Source: an uncultured Clostridia bacterium
GTDB taxonomy: Bacteria; Bacillota; Clostridia; TANB77; CAG-508
Reading direction: 5' to 3'
DNA: 22,259 nt
Assembly: GCA_947624365.1 (NCBI GenBank)
Contig: CANQJY010000008.1
Span: 1 to 22,259 of the forward strand
Position numbers and translations under genes: made by a program. The notes under the pieces are model-generated. The model ran no database searches and had not been told where the DNA came from. It saw only the letters and a list, made by a program, of their open reading frames with translations. Shown here piece after piece: positions 8,472 through 15,937 of the stretch (its first letter is position 1; each line of letters begins with the position of its first letter).

Positions 8472-9245
8472 ATGTTTTTTGTATTTAACAAAGATAAAAT
8501 ATATACATATTGTATATCGATTATTACAGTTGTTTTACTGTTTTGCGTTGCAAATGTAATGTTAGGGCATGGTCAAGATAGTAGTGCAGTATCTGCACAA
8601 GTATCAAAATTACTACCAGTTTATAAAGTAGATACAAAAGACAAAAAAGTATCATTAACCTTAAATTGTGCATGGAATGATTCTGATATTACAAATATTT
8701 TAGAAACATTAGAAAAACAAAATTGTAAAGTAACATTTTTTATGGTAGGAGAATGGGTAGAACGTTTTCCAGAATCAGCTAAAAAAATAAAGGAAGCTGG
8801 GCACGAAATTGCAACACATTCTAATACACATCCACATGTTACACAAATGACATATGAACAAAATATTAAAGAAATAGAAGAAAGTATAAAGACTATTCAA
8901 GAAACAACAGGTGCTACTGTTAAGTTATATAGAGCACCATATGGTGAGTATAATGATACAGTTATTCAATCAGCTAATGATAAAAATCTTATTCCAATTC
9001 AATGGAGTTTAGACACATTAGATTACACTAATTTAACAGGAGAACAAATGTGGGAAAGAATTAAGGGAAAACTTAGTAATGGAGATATTATCTTAATGCA
9101 TAATGGTACAACACATACAGCTGATTCATTAGAAATGATTATTAAAAATATAAAGGAGAGTGGATATGAGATTGTTCCTGTATCTAGCTTGGTATATCAT
9201 GAAAATTATAGTATTGATATAAATGGTGTTCAGAAAGCAAAATAA
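8472..9245 (+). CDS. Polysaccharide deacetylase (NodB fold), PdaB-like, with altered first motif
   Basis: A 257-residue protein with AGGAGG before ATG 8472 and an N-terminal membrane helix or signal (about 13-30). The NodB domain covers about 60-245. Visible motifs are His116..His120 (THSNTH, metal), RAPYG (154-158), SLDTLDY (179-185) and LMH with His210. The first motif, normally TFDDG or in sporulation homologues TFD..W, reads TLNCAWN (63-69), so the usual catalytic Asp is Asn65. The family removes N-acetyl groups from peptidoglycan or related glycans outside the cytoplasm. Next to cwlD, the likely role is muramic-delta-lactam formation during sporulation, as PdaA does, though the sequence is closer to PdaB. 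Whether the Asn form is active is unclear. Confidence 0.82.
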   Translation: MFFVFNKDKIYTYCISIITVVLLFCVANVMLGHGQDSSAVSAQVSKLLPVYKVDTKDKKVSLTLNCAWNDSDITNILETLEKQNCKVTFFMVGEWVERFPESAKKIKEAGHEIATHSNTHPHVTQMTYEQNIKEIEESIKTIQETTGATVKLYRAPYGEYNDTVIQSANDKNLIPIQWSLDTLDYTNLTGEQMWERIKGKLSNGDIILMHNGTTHTADSLEMIIKNIKESGYEIVPVSSLVYHENYSIDINGVQKAK

Positions 9246-9301
9246 ATGCATAAATTTTCCATAATTGCAAATAATATATCAATAGAAATGGAGTTTTGTT
9301 T

Positions 9302-9793
9302 ATGACATTTATTGGTATTATTGCAAATCAAAAAGAATTTGAAATTATAAAATCCCAAATAGAGTGGAAAAATAAGTTTAATATTATTTTAATTAATGAT
9401 AACAATATTGAAAATTTACAAAACATTAAATTTGAAATACTTATTATTCATGAAAAAATGATAATAAAAAAACATATGAAAGAATTTGAAAAGATTTGCA
9501 GAAATCTACAATATTTACTTGTGAATTTTGATAAAAATATGAATTTAGAGATTTTAAATGGCAGTAAAATAAAAATAATTACGTATGGGCTTAATCATAA
9601 ATGCACAGTTACAGCTTCAAGTATAAAAGAAGATAGCATTATGGTAGCTCTACAAAGAGAAATTTTAGATAAAAATGGAAATTTACAAGTAATAGAGGAA
9701 CAAAGGCTTAAAACTATTGAGAATCTAGACGTATATGGTCATATGCTACTATTTATTCTTAATATAATATATGGTAAATTTACGAAAAATTGA
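9302..9793 (+). CDS. Hypothetical protein with a TYGLN...VTASS motif
   Basis: A 163-residue soluble protein. ATG 9302 is preferred over the in-frame TTG at 9296 because GGAG (9290-9293) lies 8 nt before it. The N-terminal half alternates beta strands and helices (FIGIIAN, FNIILIND, FEILIIHEK, LQYLLVNF). A conserved-looking block follows: KIITYGLNHKCTVTASS at about residues 94-110, then a strand-rich part and a C-terminal helical DVYGHMLLFILNIIYG. The ITYG(L/F)N..A.VTASS wording recalls Mur-ligase-like proteins, but the ATP-binding loop and central domain are missing. I do not recognise a function. It follows the cwlD-deacetylase pair in the same direction (56 bp gap) and may belong to the same transcript, which would hint at a cell-wall or sporulation role. 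Confidence 0.7.
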   Translation: MTFIGIIANQKEFEIIKSQIEWKNKFNIILINDNNIENLQNIKFEILIIHEKMIIKKHMKEFEKICRNLQYLLVNFDKNMNLEILNGSKIKIITYGLNHKCTVTASSIKEDSIMVALQREILDKNGNLQVIEEQRLKTIENLDVYGHMLLFILNIIYGKFTKN

Positions 9794-9812
9794 AAAAAAT
9801 TAACTTTTTATG

Positions 9813-9841
9813 TAGACAAAACCAAAAAAATGTTGTATAAT
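9813..9841 (+). promoter_or_regulatory. SigmaA-type promoter for the SSB-like gene
   Basis: TAGACA at 9813-9818, a 17-bp spacer and TATAAT at 9836-9841. Transcription would begin near 9848, leaving a leader of about 60 nt before the TTG start at 9908. Confidence 0.8.
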
Positions 9842-9907
9842 GGTATATGTAGGTAACACAATGAGATAATTATACAATTGAAAAATAAAAATAGGGAGGA
9901 AAAGAAA

Positions 9908-10615
9908 TTGGATACAAATTATTTAGAAAGCAACTATTTAACATTAGTTGGGAAGGTTACAGGAGAAAAAGAATTCAGTCATGAAATTTATGGAGAAAGA
10001 TTTTATACATTCAAATTAAGTATAGCACGTTTAAGTGGAAATGCAGACATTATACCAATCACTGTTTCAGAAAGATTAATTAATGATGAAATGTTATCAG
10101 AAGGAAAGAAATTATTAGTAAAAGGGCAATTTAGATCATATAACAGCTATGAAAATGAAAGAAACAAATTAATTTTAACAGTATTTGCAAAAGACATAAT
10201 TGAATTACAAGAAGAAGAAACAGAAAATGAATTTGCAAAGAAAGATAGTGTAACAAATGAAGTTGTTTTAGTAGGCTTTATTTGTAAAAAACCAATTTAT
10301 CGTCAAACACCATTTGGTAGAGAAATTGCAGACTTATTACTAGCTGTTAACAGAGCTTACAATAAATCAGACTATATACCAAGTATTGCATGGGGTAGAA
10401 ATGCAAGATTTTCTCAAACATTAGAAGTAGGAACAAAAGTAAGAATTGTAGGAAGAGTACAATCTAGAGAATATGAGAAAAAGTTTGAAGATGGCACAGT
10501 TGAAAATAGAGTAGCTTATGAAGTTTCTATCGGTAGTTTAGAAGTGGTAGAAGAAACAAATAATGAAAAAGAATCAGAAGAGCAAAACATAGAAGAAAAT
10601 CAAGAAGCAGTATAA
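9908..10615 (+). CDS. Tandem OB-fold single-stranded-DNA-binding-like protein
   Basis: A 235-residue protein. The start is taken as TTG 9908 because AGGGAGGA (9892-9899) lies just upstream; the TTG at 9878 has no such site. Two OB-fold segments can be seen. The first is about 10-100 (LVGKVTGEKEF ... FYTFKLSIARLSG ... GKKLLVKGQFRSY). The second is about 117-214 (VLVGFICKKPIYRQTPFGREI ... LLLAVNR ... PSIAWGR ... VGTKVRIVGRVQSREY). An acidic tail (EEQNIEENQEAV) ends the chain. The second OB matches classical SSB patterns (T..G.....L..NR), while the first is more divergent. Standard bacterial SSB has one OB and a DDDIPF-like tip, which is missing here, so this is a paralogue rather than the main SSB. 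It has its own promoter and terminator. The role is unproven, possibly in DNA repair, uptake or replication. Confidence 0.82.
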   Translation: MDTNYLESNYLTLVGKVTGEKEFSHEIYGERFYTFKLSIARLSGNADIIPITVSERLINDEMLSEGKKLLVKGQFRSYNSYENERNKLILTVFAKDIIELQEEETENEFAKKDSVTNEVVLVGFICKKPIYRQTPFGREIADLLLAVNRAYNKSDYIPSIAWGRNARFSQTLEVGTKVRIVGRVQSREYEKKFEDGTVENRVAYEVSIGSLEVVEETNNEKESEEQNIEENQEAV

Positions 10616-10636
10616 AAACTGCTTTCTTTTTTATTT

Positions 10637-10675
10637 TATACTTGCTTTTTAAATAAAAAGCAAGTATAATTTTTT
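10637..10675 (+). terminator. Intrinsic terminator after the SSB-like gene
   Basis: A perfect 14-bp stem (10637-10650 with 10655-10668), a 4-nt loop and a T run at 10670-10675. A TATAAT at 10677-10682 directly after it could serve the next gene, but no good -35 element is seen. Confidence 0.92.
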
Positions 10676-10701
10676 ATATAATACTAAACATGGAGGTAAT
10701 T

Positions 10702-12387
10702 ATGAAAGAAAAAGAAAAAATAATAGTATCACCAAATACAGTATTTATAATAATGGCACTTACATTGATTGTAATATTTTCTATTGCTGTTACACCAATT
10801 ACAATGCAAAATGATACATTTTATACAGTTAAAGTAGGAGAACATATTGCCAATTATGGTGTTGATATGAAAGAACCATTTTCATGGCATGAAGGGCTAA
10901 TCTATACATATCCTCATTGGCTATATGATGTAATTTCTTATTTTATATATGGAAACTTTGGTTGGGAAGGAATATATGTTGCTACTTGCTTGTTATCTTG
11001 TATTTTGGGAATGTCAATATTTTTAGTAACAACAAAACTAACCAAAAATGAAGTTATTTCTTTTATTGTTACCATAGGAGCTATGTATGTATTAAGACCA
11101 TACATAGCGGCAAGAGCGCAGTTAGTTACATTTATCTTATTTGTATGGACAATCTTCTTTATAGAAAAGTTTTTAGAAACTAGAAAATTGCGATATGCTA
11201 TTGGACTAATTATTATACCAATAATTATTGCCAATGTCCATGCAGCTGTATTTCCATTCTATTTTGTATTATTCTTGCCATATATAGGTGAATACATTAT
11301 AGCAAATATGGGAGATATAATTATATATAGAAAAGTACAAATGTTTCTTTTAAAACAAAGAATAAAAATATTAGAAAAAAATAAAGAAAAAGGTAAATCT
11401 GTAAAGGAAGAGAAGTTAGAAAAGTTAAGAGAAAAATATGATAAAGAAACACAACAAATATCAAAAATAAAAATAAAAAGAGGAAAGACATTAAAAAACC
11501 CTTATAAAATTCGTATTGTAAATGAAAAAAATGTAAAATTTTTGATTTTGATTATGATAATTTGTGCATTAACAGGTTTATTAACACCAATTGGAGACAC
11601 ACCATACACATATTTATATAAAAGTGTAAAAGGTAACACAATGCAAAGTATTAATGAACATTTGCCAATGACATTAGTAGAAAATACAGAAGCATTATGT
11701 ATGATTATTTTATTTCTATCTGTAATAACCTTTACAAAAATAAAGATTAGATTAAAAGATTTGCTATTTCTTGGTGGACTATGTTATTTAATGCTTGCTA
11801 CAAGAAGGCAAATTACAATGTTCACAATTATAGGCGCAATTATTTTAACAAGATTGGTTATTGAGATGTTTAAAGAATATAAAATAAACGCAAACCAATT
11901 AGTGCAGTATGCTACAAAACTAATACCAGCAGTATTTATAATAGTTTTAGTAATATTCTTAAGTTATCAAATTGCAAAACCAAGACAAAGAAATCAATAT
12001 GTAAATGCCTCATCTTATCCAGTAGAAGCATGTGATTTTATTTTAGAAAATATTGATATAGGTACTGCTAGATTTTATAATGAATATAATTATGGAAGTT
12101 ATATGCTATTTAGGGGAATACCGGTATTTATTGATTCAAGAGCAGATGTGTATGACCCTCAATTTAATGGCTTAAAGGACGATATTTTTAGTGATTTTAT
12201 TAATGTTTCTTCAATTTCAAAATATTATGAAGAAGTTTTTGAAAAATATGATATTACACATGTTATCACTTTTAAAACTTCAAAAATGAATATGATTATT
12301 AGAGAATCAGGTGATAAAAGATATAAGAAATTATATGAAGATTATGACTTCATAATTTATGAAAGAATAGTTGAGGAGAAAGAGTAG
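10702..12387 (+). CDS. Polytopic membrane protein, GT-C glycosyltransferase-like, with charged coiled-coil insert
   Basis: A 561-residue protein. ATG 10702 is preferred to ATG 10690 because GGAGGT at 10692-10697 must lie upstream of the start. About ten or more membrane helices are split by a strongly charged, helical segment (about 205-270, rich in K and E) that looks cytoplasmic. The first extracytoplasmic loop has NDTF (37-40) followed by E/H/W-rich residues (PFSWHEG, YPHWLYD), the layout of GT-C lipid-linked sugar transferases where an acidic residue in loop 1 is catalytic. After the last helix a soluble domain (about 435-561) contains YNEYNYGSYM and IDSRADVYDP. The donor and acceptor are not predictable. 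Its stop overlaps the next start by one base, so it is co-transcribed with two pseudouridine synthase genes. Confidence 0.65.
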   Translation: MKEKEKIIVSPNTVFIIMALTLIVIFSIAVTPITMQNDTFYTVKVGEHIANYGVDMKEPFSWHEGLIYTYPHWLYDVISYFIYGNFGWEGIYVATCLLSCILGMSIFLVTTKLTKNEVISFIVTIGAMYVLRPYIAARAQLVTFILFVWTIFFIEKFLETRKLRYAIGLIIIPIIIANVHAAVFPFYFVLFLPYIGEYIIANMGDIIIYRKVQMFLLKQRIKILEKNKEKGKSVKEEKLEKLREKYDKETQQISKIKIKRGKTLKNPYKIRIVNEKNVKFLILIMIICALTGLLTPIGDTPYTYLYKSVKGNTMQSINEHLPMTLVENTEALCMIILFLSVITFTKIKIRLKDLLFLGGLCYLMLATRRQITMFTIIGAIILTRLVIEMFKEYKINANQLVQYATKLIPAVFIIVLVIFLSYQIAKPRQRNQYVNASSYPVEACDFILENIDIGTARFYNEYNYGSYMLFRGIPVFIDSRADVYDPQFNGLKDDIFSDFINVSSISKYYEEVFEKYDITHVITFKTSKMNMIIRESGDKRYKKLYEDYDFIIYERIVEEKE

Positions 12388-13310
12388 TGAATCAAATTAT
12401 TGTAAAAGAAGAAGCTAATTGTAGGATAGATAGTTATCTTGCTCAAAATCAAAAAATTTCCAGAGTAACTGTACAACGTTTACTAGAAAATGGCAAAATT
12501 TTAGTTAATGGGAAATCAGTAAAGCCATCATATAAAGTACAAAAGGACGATTGTATTCAAATTGAAAAAGAAGAACCAAAAGAAGTGTCTATGAAAGCAC
12601 AAAATATTCCCATCTCTATATTATATGAAGATGAAAACATGCTTATAGTCAATAAACCTAAGGGAATGGTAGTTCATCCAGCAAATGGAAATCCAGATGG
12701 AACTTTAGCAAATGCTGTAATGGCAATTTGTAAAGATAGTTTATCTGGAATAGGGGGAGAAATTAGACCAGGAATTGTACATAGATTAGATAAAAATACT
12801 TCTGGAGTAGTAATGATAGCAAAAAATGATGAAACACACATTGCTTTAAGTAATATGTTAAAAAATCATGAAATTAAAAAAACATATATAGCATTAGTAA
12901 GAGGAATTGTAAAAGAAAATGAGGCAACAATTAACATGCCAATCGCTAGAAGTACATCTGATAGGAAGAAAATGGCAGTTGCAAGAAATGGAAAAGATGC
13001 AATAACTCATTTTAAAGTATTACAACGATTTTATGATGATAATATTACTTTGTTAGAAATCCAAATTGAAACTGGTAGAACACATCAAATTAGAGTACAT
13101 TTATCTCATATTGGATATCCTGTATTAGGAGATGACGTATATTCTAATGGAAAAAACAAATGGGAAGTCAAAGGACAATGCCTACATGCTAAATCTATAC
13201 AGTTTAAACATCCAGTAACAGGAAAAGAAATGTACATAGAAGCGCCATTACCAGAATATTTGCAAGAAATTATCACAAAGGAGTTAGGATATCAATGGAC
13301 GAAGAAATAA
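12387..13310 (+). CDS. RluA/RluD-family pseudouridine synthase
   Basis: A 307-residue cytosolic RNA-modifying enzyme that isomerises uridines to pseudouridine, probably in 23S rRNA. The start is GTG 12387, overlapping the previous stop by one base, with GAGGAG at 12373-12378. An S4 RNA-binding domain covers about 12-60 (RIDSYLAQ..KISRVTVQRLLENGKILVNG) and the catalytic domain about 75-300. The signature HRLDKNTSG carries catalytic Asp135, and IETGRTHQIRVHLSHIGYPVLGD is present in the later half. It has the layout and length of RluD; B. subtilis YlyB is a similar protein. The exact rRNA target cannot be read from the sequence. The next gene overlaps its end by 16 bp. Confidence 0.92.
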   Translation: MNQIIVKEEANCRIDSYLAQNQKISRVTVQRLLENGKILVNGKSVKPSYKVQKDDCIQIEKEEPKEVSMKAQNIPISILYEDENMLIVNKPKGMVVHPANGNPDGTLANAVMAICKDSLSGIGGEIRPGIVHRLDKNTSGVVMIAKNDETHIALSNMLKNHEIKKTYIALVRGIVKENEATINMPIARSTSDRKKMAVARNGKDAITHFKVLQRFYDDNITLLEIQIETGRTHQIRVHLSHIGYPVLGDDVYSNGKNKWEVKGQCLHAKSIQFKHPVTGKEMYIEAPLPEYLQEIITKELGYQWTKK

Positions 13311-13984
13311 GGTTACAAAAATATTTAGCAAATCATGGTATTGGCTCACGAAGAACATGTGAAAAATATATCTTAGCAGGAGAAGTACAAGTAAATGGGA
13401 AAACAATTACAGAATTAGGAACAAAGGTAATACCAAGTAAAGACATAGTAACATATCATGGAAAAAAAGTGGAAAATGAAGAGAAAAAAGTATATATACT
13501 ATTAAACAAACCAATAGGATATGTTACAACAGCAAAAGACCAATATAATAGAGATACAGTTATGGATTTAGTAAAAGTGAAAGAAAGAGTTGTACCAGTA
13601 GGAAGATTAGATATGTATACATCAGGAGCTTTGATTCTAACAAATGATGGTGATTTTGTATATGAATGGACACATCCAAAACATGAGATTGAAAAAACAT
13701 ACAATGTTACAATAAAAGGGATTATTACGCAAGAAGAAATAGAACAATTGCGAAAAGGCGTAGACATAGGAGGATATGTTACAAGACCTGCAAAAGTCAA
13801 GATCTTAAAAACAGATACTGAAAACAATATAACAAGACTAGAAATTATTATTCATGAAGGAAAAAACAGGCAAATCAGAAGAATGTGTCAAGCAATAAAT
13901 AGAAAAGTACTAGCATTGCATAGAAGTAAAATAGGAAATATAAGTGTAAAAGATTTACCACTAGGAAAATGGCGATATTTGTAA
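13295..13984 (+). CDS. RsuA/RluB-family pseudouridine synthase
   Basis: A 229-residue enzyme of the small-substrate pseudouridine synthase family (RsuA/RluB/RluE/RluF). An S4 domain (about 4-50, RLQKYLANHGIGSRRTCEKY) precedes the catalytic domain. The domain has NKPIGYVTT, then VGRLDMYTSGALILTNDG with catalytic Asp106, and EGKNRQIRRMC near 188. The linker plus N-terminal domain architecture is closer to RluB than to RsuA, suggesting 23S rRNA near helix 90 as the target; this is inference. The start lies 16 bp inside the preceding pseudouridine synthase gene, so translation is likely coupled. A perfect 36-bp inverted repeat begins at the base after the stop codon. Confidence 0.9.
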   Translation: MDEEIRLQKYLANHGIGSRRTCEKYILAGEVQVNGKTITELGTKVIPSKDIVTYHGKKVENEEKKVYILLNKPIGYVTTAKDQYNRDTVMDLVKVKERVVPVGRLDMYTSGALILTNDGDFVYEWTHPKHEIEKTYNVTIKGIITQEEIEQLRKGVDIGGYVTRPAKVKILKTDTENNITRLEIIIHEGKNRQIRRMCQAINRKVLALHRSKIGNISVKDLPLGKWRYL

Positions 13985-14059
13985 TTGTCCATTTGGGGAC
14001 GGTCCTTTTTTGGACATTTGTCTCAAATGTCCAAAAAAGGACCGTCCCCAAATGGACAA
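13985..14059. repeat. Perfect 36-bp inverted repeat (REP-like palindrome)
   Basis: Arm 13985-14020 is an exact reverse complement of 14024-14059, with only TCT between. Each arm contains GGGGACGGTCC and two GTCCA/TGGAC halves and is far richer in G and C than its surroundings. The motif recalls the REP-like repeats found at the edges of IS200/RAYT-type elements in Clostridia. No transposase is present. There is no T tail after the right arm, so it is not a standard terminator, though the RNA would fold very strongly. It fills most of the gap between the stop at 13984 and the promoter at 14074. Confidence 0.9.
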
Positions 14060-14073
14060 ATGTGCAAATATTG

Positions 14074-14102
14074 TTGCAATTTTTTTAATGAAAGTATATA
14101 AT
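14074..14102 (+). promoter_or_regulatory. SigmaA-type promoter for the S1-domain gene
   Basis: TTGCAA at 14074-14079, a 17-bp spacer and TATAAT at 14097-14102. It starts 15 bp after the palindrome, so the palindrome is upstream of, not within, this transcript. Confidence 0.75.
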
Positions 14103-14138
14103 GTAAAAAATACACACAAGAAAAAAGGGGAGTTACAA

Positions 14139-14942
14139 ATGAATACATTTCAATTTTTACCAGAAGGTTGGGAAGAAAACATATCAGATATACAAAGAGA
14201 AAATATTAATGAGTACATATATAAGGATAGTACCTTACAAGGAGTAGTACAAGAATGTGACAAAGATTTTAATTTGCATGTACAACTGGGAAACAATATT
14301 ATGGGTATAATGCCACGTGAGGAAGTAGAAGCAATTCACATTGAACAAGATGGTTTACCCAAACAAAATCTATGCACAGGAAAAGTTCATAAATATGTAC
14401 AATTTAAAATTAATGGTATAAATGAACAGAATATACCAATTCTTTCTAGGAAACGTGTTCAAGAAGAAGCAGTGGAGGCCATAAAGAATAATTTACATGT
14501 AGGTGATAAAATAAGTGGGATTGTAAAAAATATCACACCATATGGAGCATTTATTGAAATAGGAGGAGGAGTTGTAGGACTAGCACATATTGAAGATTTA
14601 TCAGTTGCAAGGATAAAAACACCATATGAAAGGCTGAAAACTGGACAAAAAGTTGATGTTGTGGTAAAATCTATAGATAGAGATACAGGAAGAATATCGT
14701 TATCTTACAAAGAAAATTATGGAACTTGGGAGGAAAATGCTCAAAAATTCCAAATTGGAGATAAAGTAAAAGGAATTGTAAGAGAAACAGAAAAAAATAA
14801 AAATGGTATTTTTATTGAGTTATCTCCAAATTTAGTAGGAATGTCAGAATTCAAACCTGGTCTTCAATATGGTCAAACAATTGATGTATATATCAAAAAG
14901 ATTGACTATAACAAAAAGAAAATAAAATTATTTATTTTATAG
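14139..14942 (+). CDS. S1-domain RNA-binding protein (RpsA-like, short)
   Basis: A 267-residue protein. ATG 14139 is chosen because AAGGGGAG lies 6 nt upstream and the promoter is at 14074-14102; an in-frame ATG at 14010 lies inside the palindrome, upstream of the promoter. Three S1-type segments are seen. A degenerate one lies at about 32-104 (LQGVVQECDKDFNLHVQLG). The clearest is at about 121-190 (VGDKISGIVKNITPYGAFIEIG, then GLAHIEDLS, ending DRDTGRISLSYK). A shorter one lies at about 206-267. Full ribosomal protein S1 has four to six domains, so this is a short paralogue of the kind common in Firmicutes. It probably binds RNA or the ribosome; the precise role is unknown. The next gene starts 12 bp later and should be co-transcribed. 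Confidence 0.85.
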   Translation: MNTFQFLPEGWEENISDIQRENINEYIYKDSTLQGVVQECDKDFNLHVQLGNNIMGIMPREEVEAIHIEQDGLPKQNLCTGKVHKYVQFKINGINEQNIPILSRKRVQEEAVEAIKNNLHVGDKISGIVKNITPYGAFIEIGGGVVGLAHIEDLSVARIKTPYERLKTGQKVDVVVKSIDRDTGRISLSYKENYGTWEENAQKFQIGDKVKGIVRETEKNKNGIFIELSPNLVGMSEFKPGLQYGQTIDVYIKKIDYNKKKIKLFIL

Positions 14943-14954
14943 GGAGGAATTAAT

Positions 14955-15890
14955 ATGGTTGAGGATAACCAAATTAAGGCACAAGTATCACCTTTTGCAA
15001 TTAGGGAAGGTGAAATTAAAACATTTGATGGAAAAGACGGATATGTGTCTATGAATCAAATTGTACATAAGATAAATATTGGGCATATCACAGATATTCA
15101 TTTTGCAATTTTAGAGTTAGTAAATCAATTTGAATTTATAACTTCAAGACAATTATATCAGATGCTAGAAATAAAAGGAATAGATCCAAAATCACAAGAC
15201 AAATTGAACAATAAGTTAGATGCATTAGTAAAATCTAAAATTTTAACAAGATATTATTTTACATCTGATGAAGGAAAGGGAATTTATAGAATTTATTGCT
15301 TAGAAAAAATGGGCAAATATTTGTTGACTTCTAAGGAAATTGAGTGCAAATGGCAACCTTCTGACAATACAAAACCAGTTCCAATGATCAAAAAAAGATT
15401 AGCTGGTAACCAAACTATTATTGCATATTTAAGAAAAGTAAAAGCATTTGATGAATTTATTGTAAAACCAGCAATAAATGCAAAAGTAGCAGGTAAATTA
15501 TTTAAAGCAACTGGAGGATGTGTAAAATTAACAAAGAATAATAAATCAATTCAATTTTTATTTGAAGTAATAAGAAGAGAATTAGATTGGGAGAAAAAGT
15601 TAGTAGAAAAAATGCGTTTATATCAGGATTTTTATGGCAATTTTGTTATGGGTGATTCTGGATTTACTGCAATGCCACAATTAATCTTTGTTTGTGAAGA
15701 TGAAAAACATATGGCAGAAACATTTAAAGAAATAGTAAAAGCTGGAGTTGAAATTCCACAAATCAAATTATATTTTACAACTGATTTAAGACAAAATGAA
15801 GCAACATTAGAAAACACATTAGTTGAATTCAAATTAGTTGATGGAAAGTATAAAATGGAAAATATTGAATTAAAATTATTAGGAATGTAA
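14955..15890 (+). CDS. Winged-helix protein, replication-relaxation-like
   Basis: A 311-residue soluble protein with GGGAGG overlapping the upstream stop and ATG at 14955. Residues about 45-120 form a winged helix: ITDIHFAILELVNQFEFITS, RQLYQML, KLNNKLDALVKSKILTRYYF, then a YRIY wing. The C-terminal half (about 195-300) has an alpha/beta pattern with FLFEVIRRELDWEKKLVEK, MPQLIFVCEDEKHMAETF and IKLYFTTDLRQ, resembling the replication-relaxation (PF13814-like) proteins of plasmids and conjugative elements. Here it stands among housekeeping genes, with no relaxase or mobilisation gene nearby. A role in DNA binding is likely; anything more is inference. It is the second gene of a two-gene unit closed by a weak terminator. 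Confidence 0.6.
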   Translation: MVEDNQIKAQVSPFAIREGEIKTFDGKDGYVSMNQIVHKINIGHITDIHFAILELVNQFEFITSRQLYQMLEIKGIDPKSQDKLNNKLDALVKSKILTRYYFTSDEGKGIYRIYCLEKMGKYLLTSKEIECKWQPSDNTKPVPMIKKRLAGNQTIIAYLRKVKAFDEFIVKPAINAKVAGKLFKATGGCVKLTKNNKSIQFLFEVIRRELDWEKKLVEKMRLYQDFYGNFVMGDSGFTAMPQLIFVCEDEKHMAETFKEIVKAGVEIPQIKLYFTTDLRQNEATLENTLVEFKLVDGKYKMENIELKLLGM

Positions 15891-15913
15891 GGGGATATAA
15901 AATCCTCTTTTTT
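15890..15913 (+). terminator. Weak intrinsic terminator / possible attenuator before ispG
   Basis: A 7-bp stem (15890-15896 with 15902-15908, one G-U pair), 5-nt loop and T run 15908-15913. Only 24 bp remain before the ispG start and no promoter fits there, so partial read-through into ispG-ispH is likely. Confidence 0.6.
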
Positions 15914-15937
15914 CCCATGTAAGGAATGATATAAAAA

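Noticed and set aside
12387..13984. The two adjacent pseudouridine synthases as a recent duplication
   Set aside because: They belong to different families (HRLDKNTSG versus VGRLDMYTSG types) with different lengths and layouts.
13985..14059. Palindrome as a standard intrinsic terminator
   Set aside because: No T run follows the right arm, and a 36-bp perfect stem is far longer than other terminators in the window.
14010..14138. A longer start (ATG 14010) for the S1-domain protein
   Set aside because: It lies inside the palindrome, upstream of the promoter at 14074-14102, and lacks a ribosome site; ATG 14139 has AAGGGGAG.
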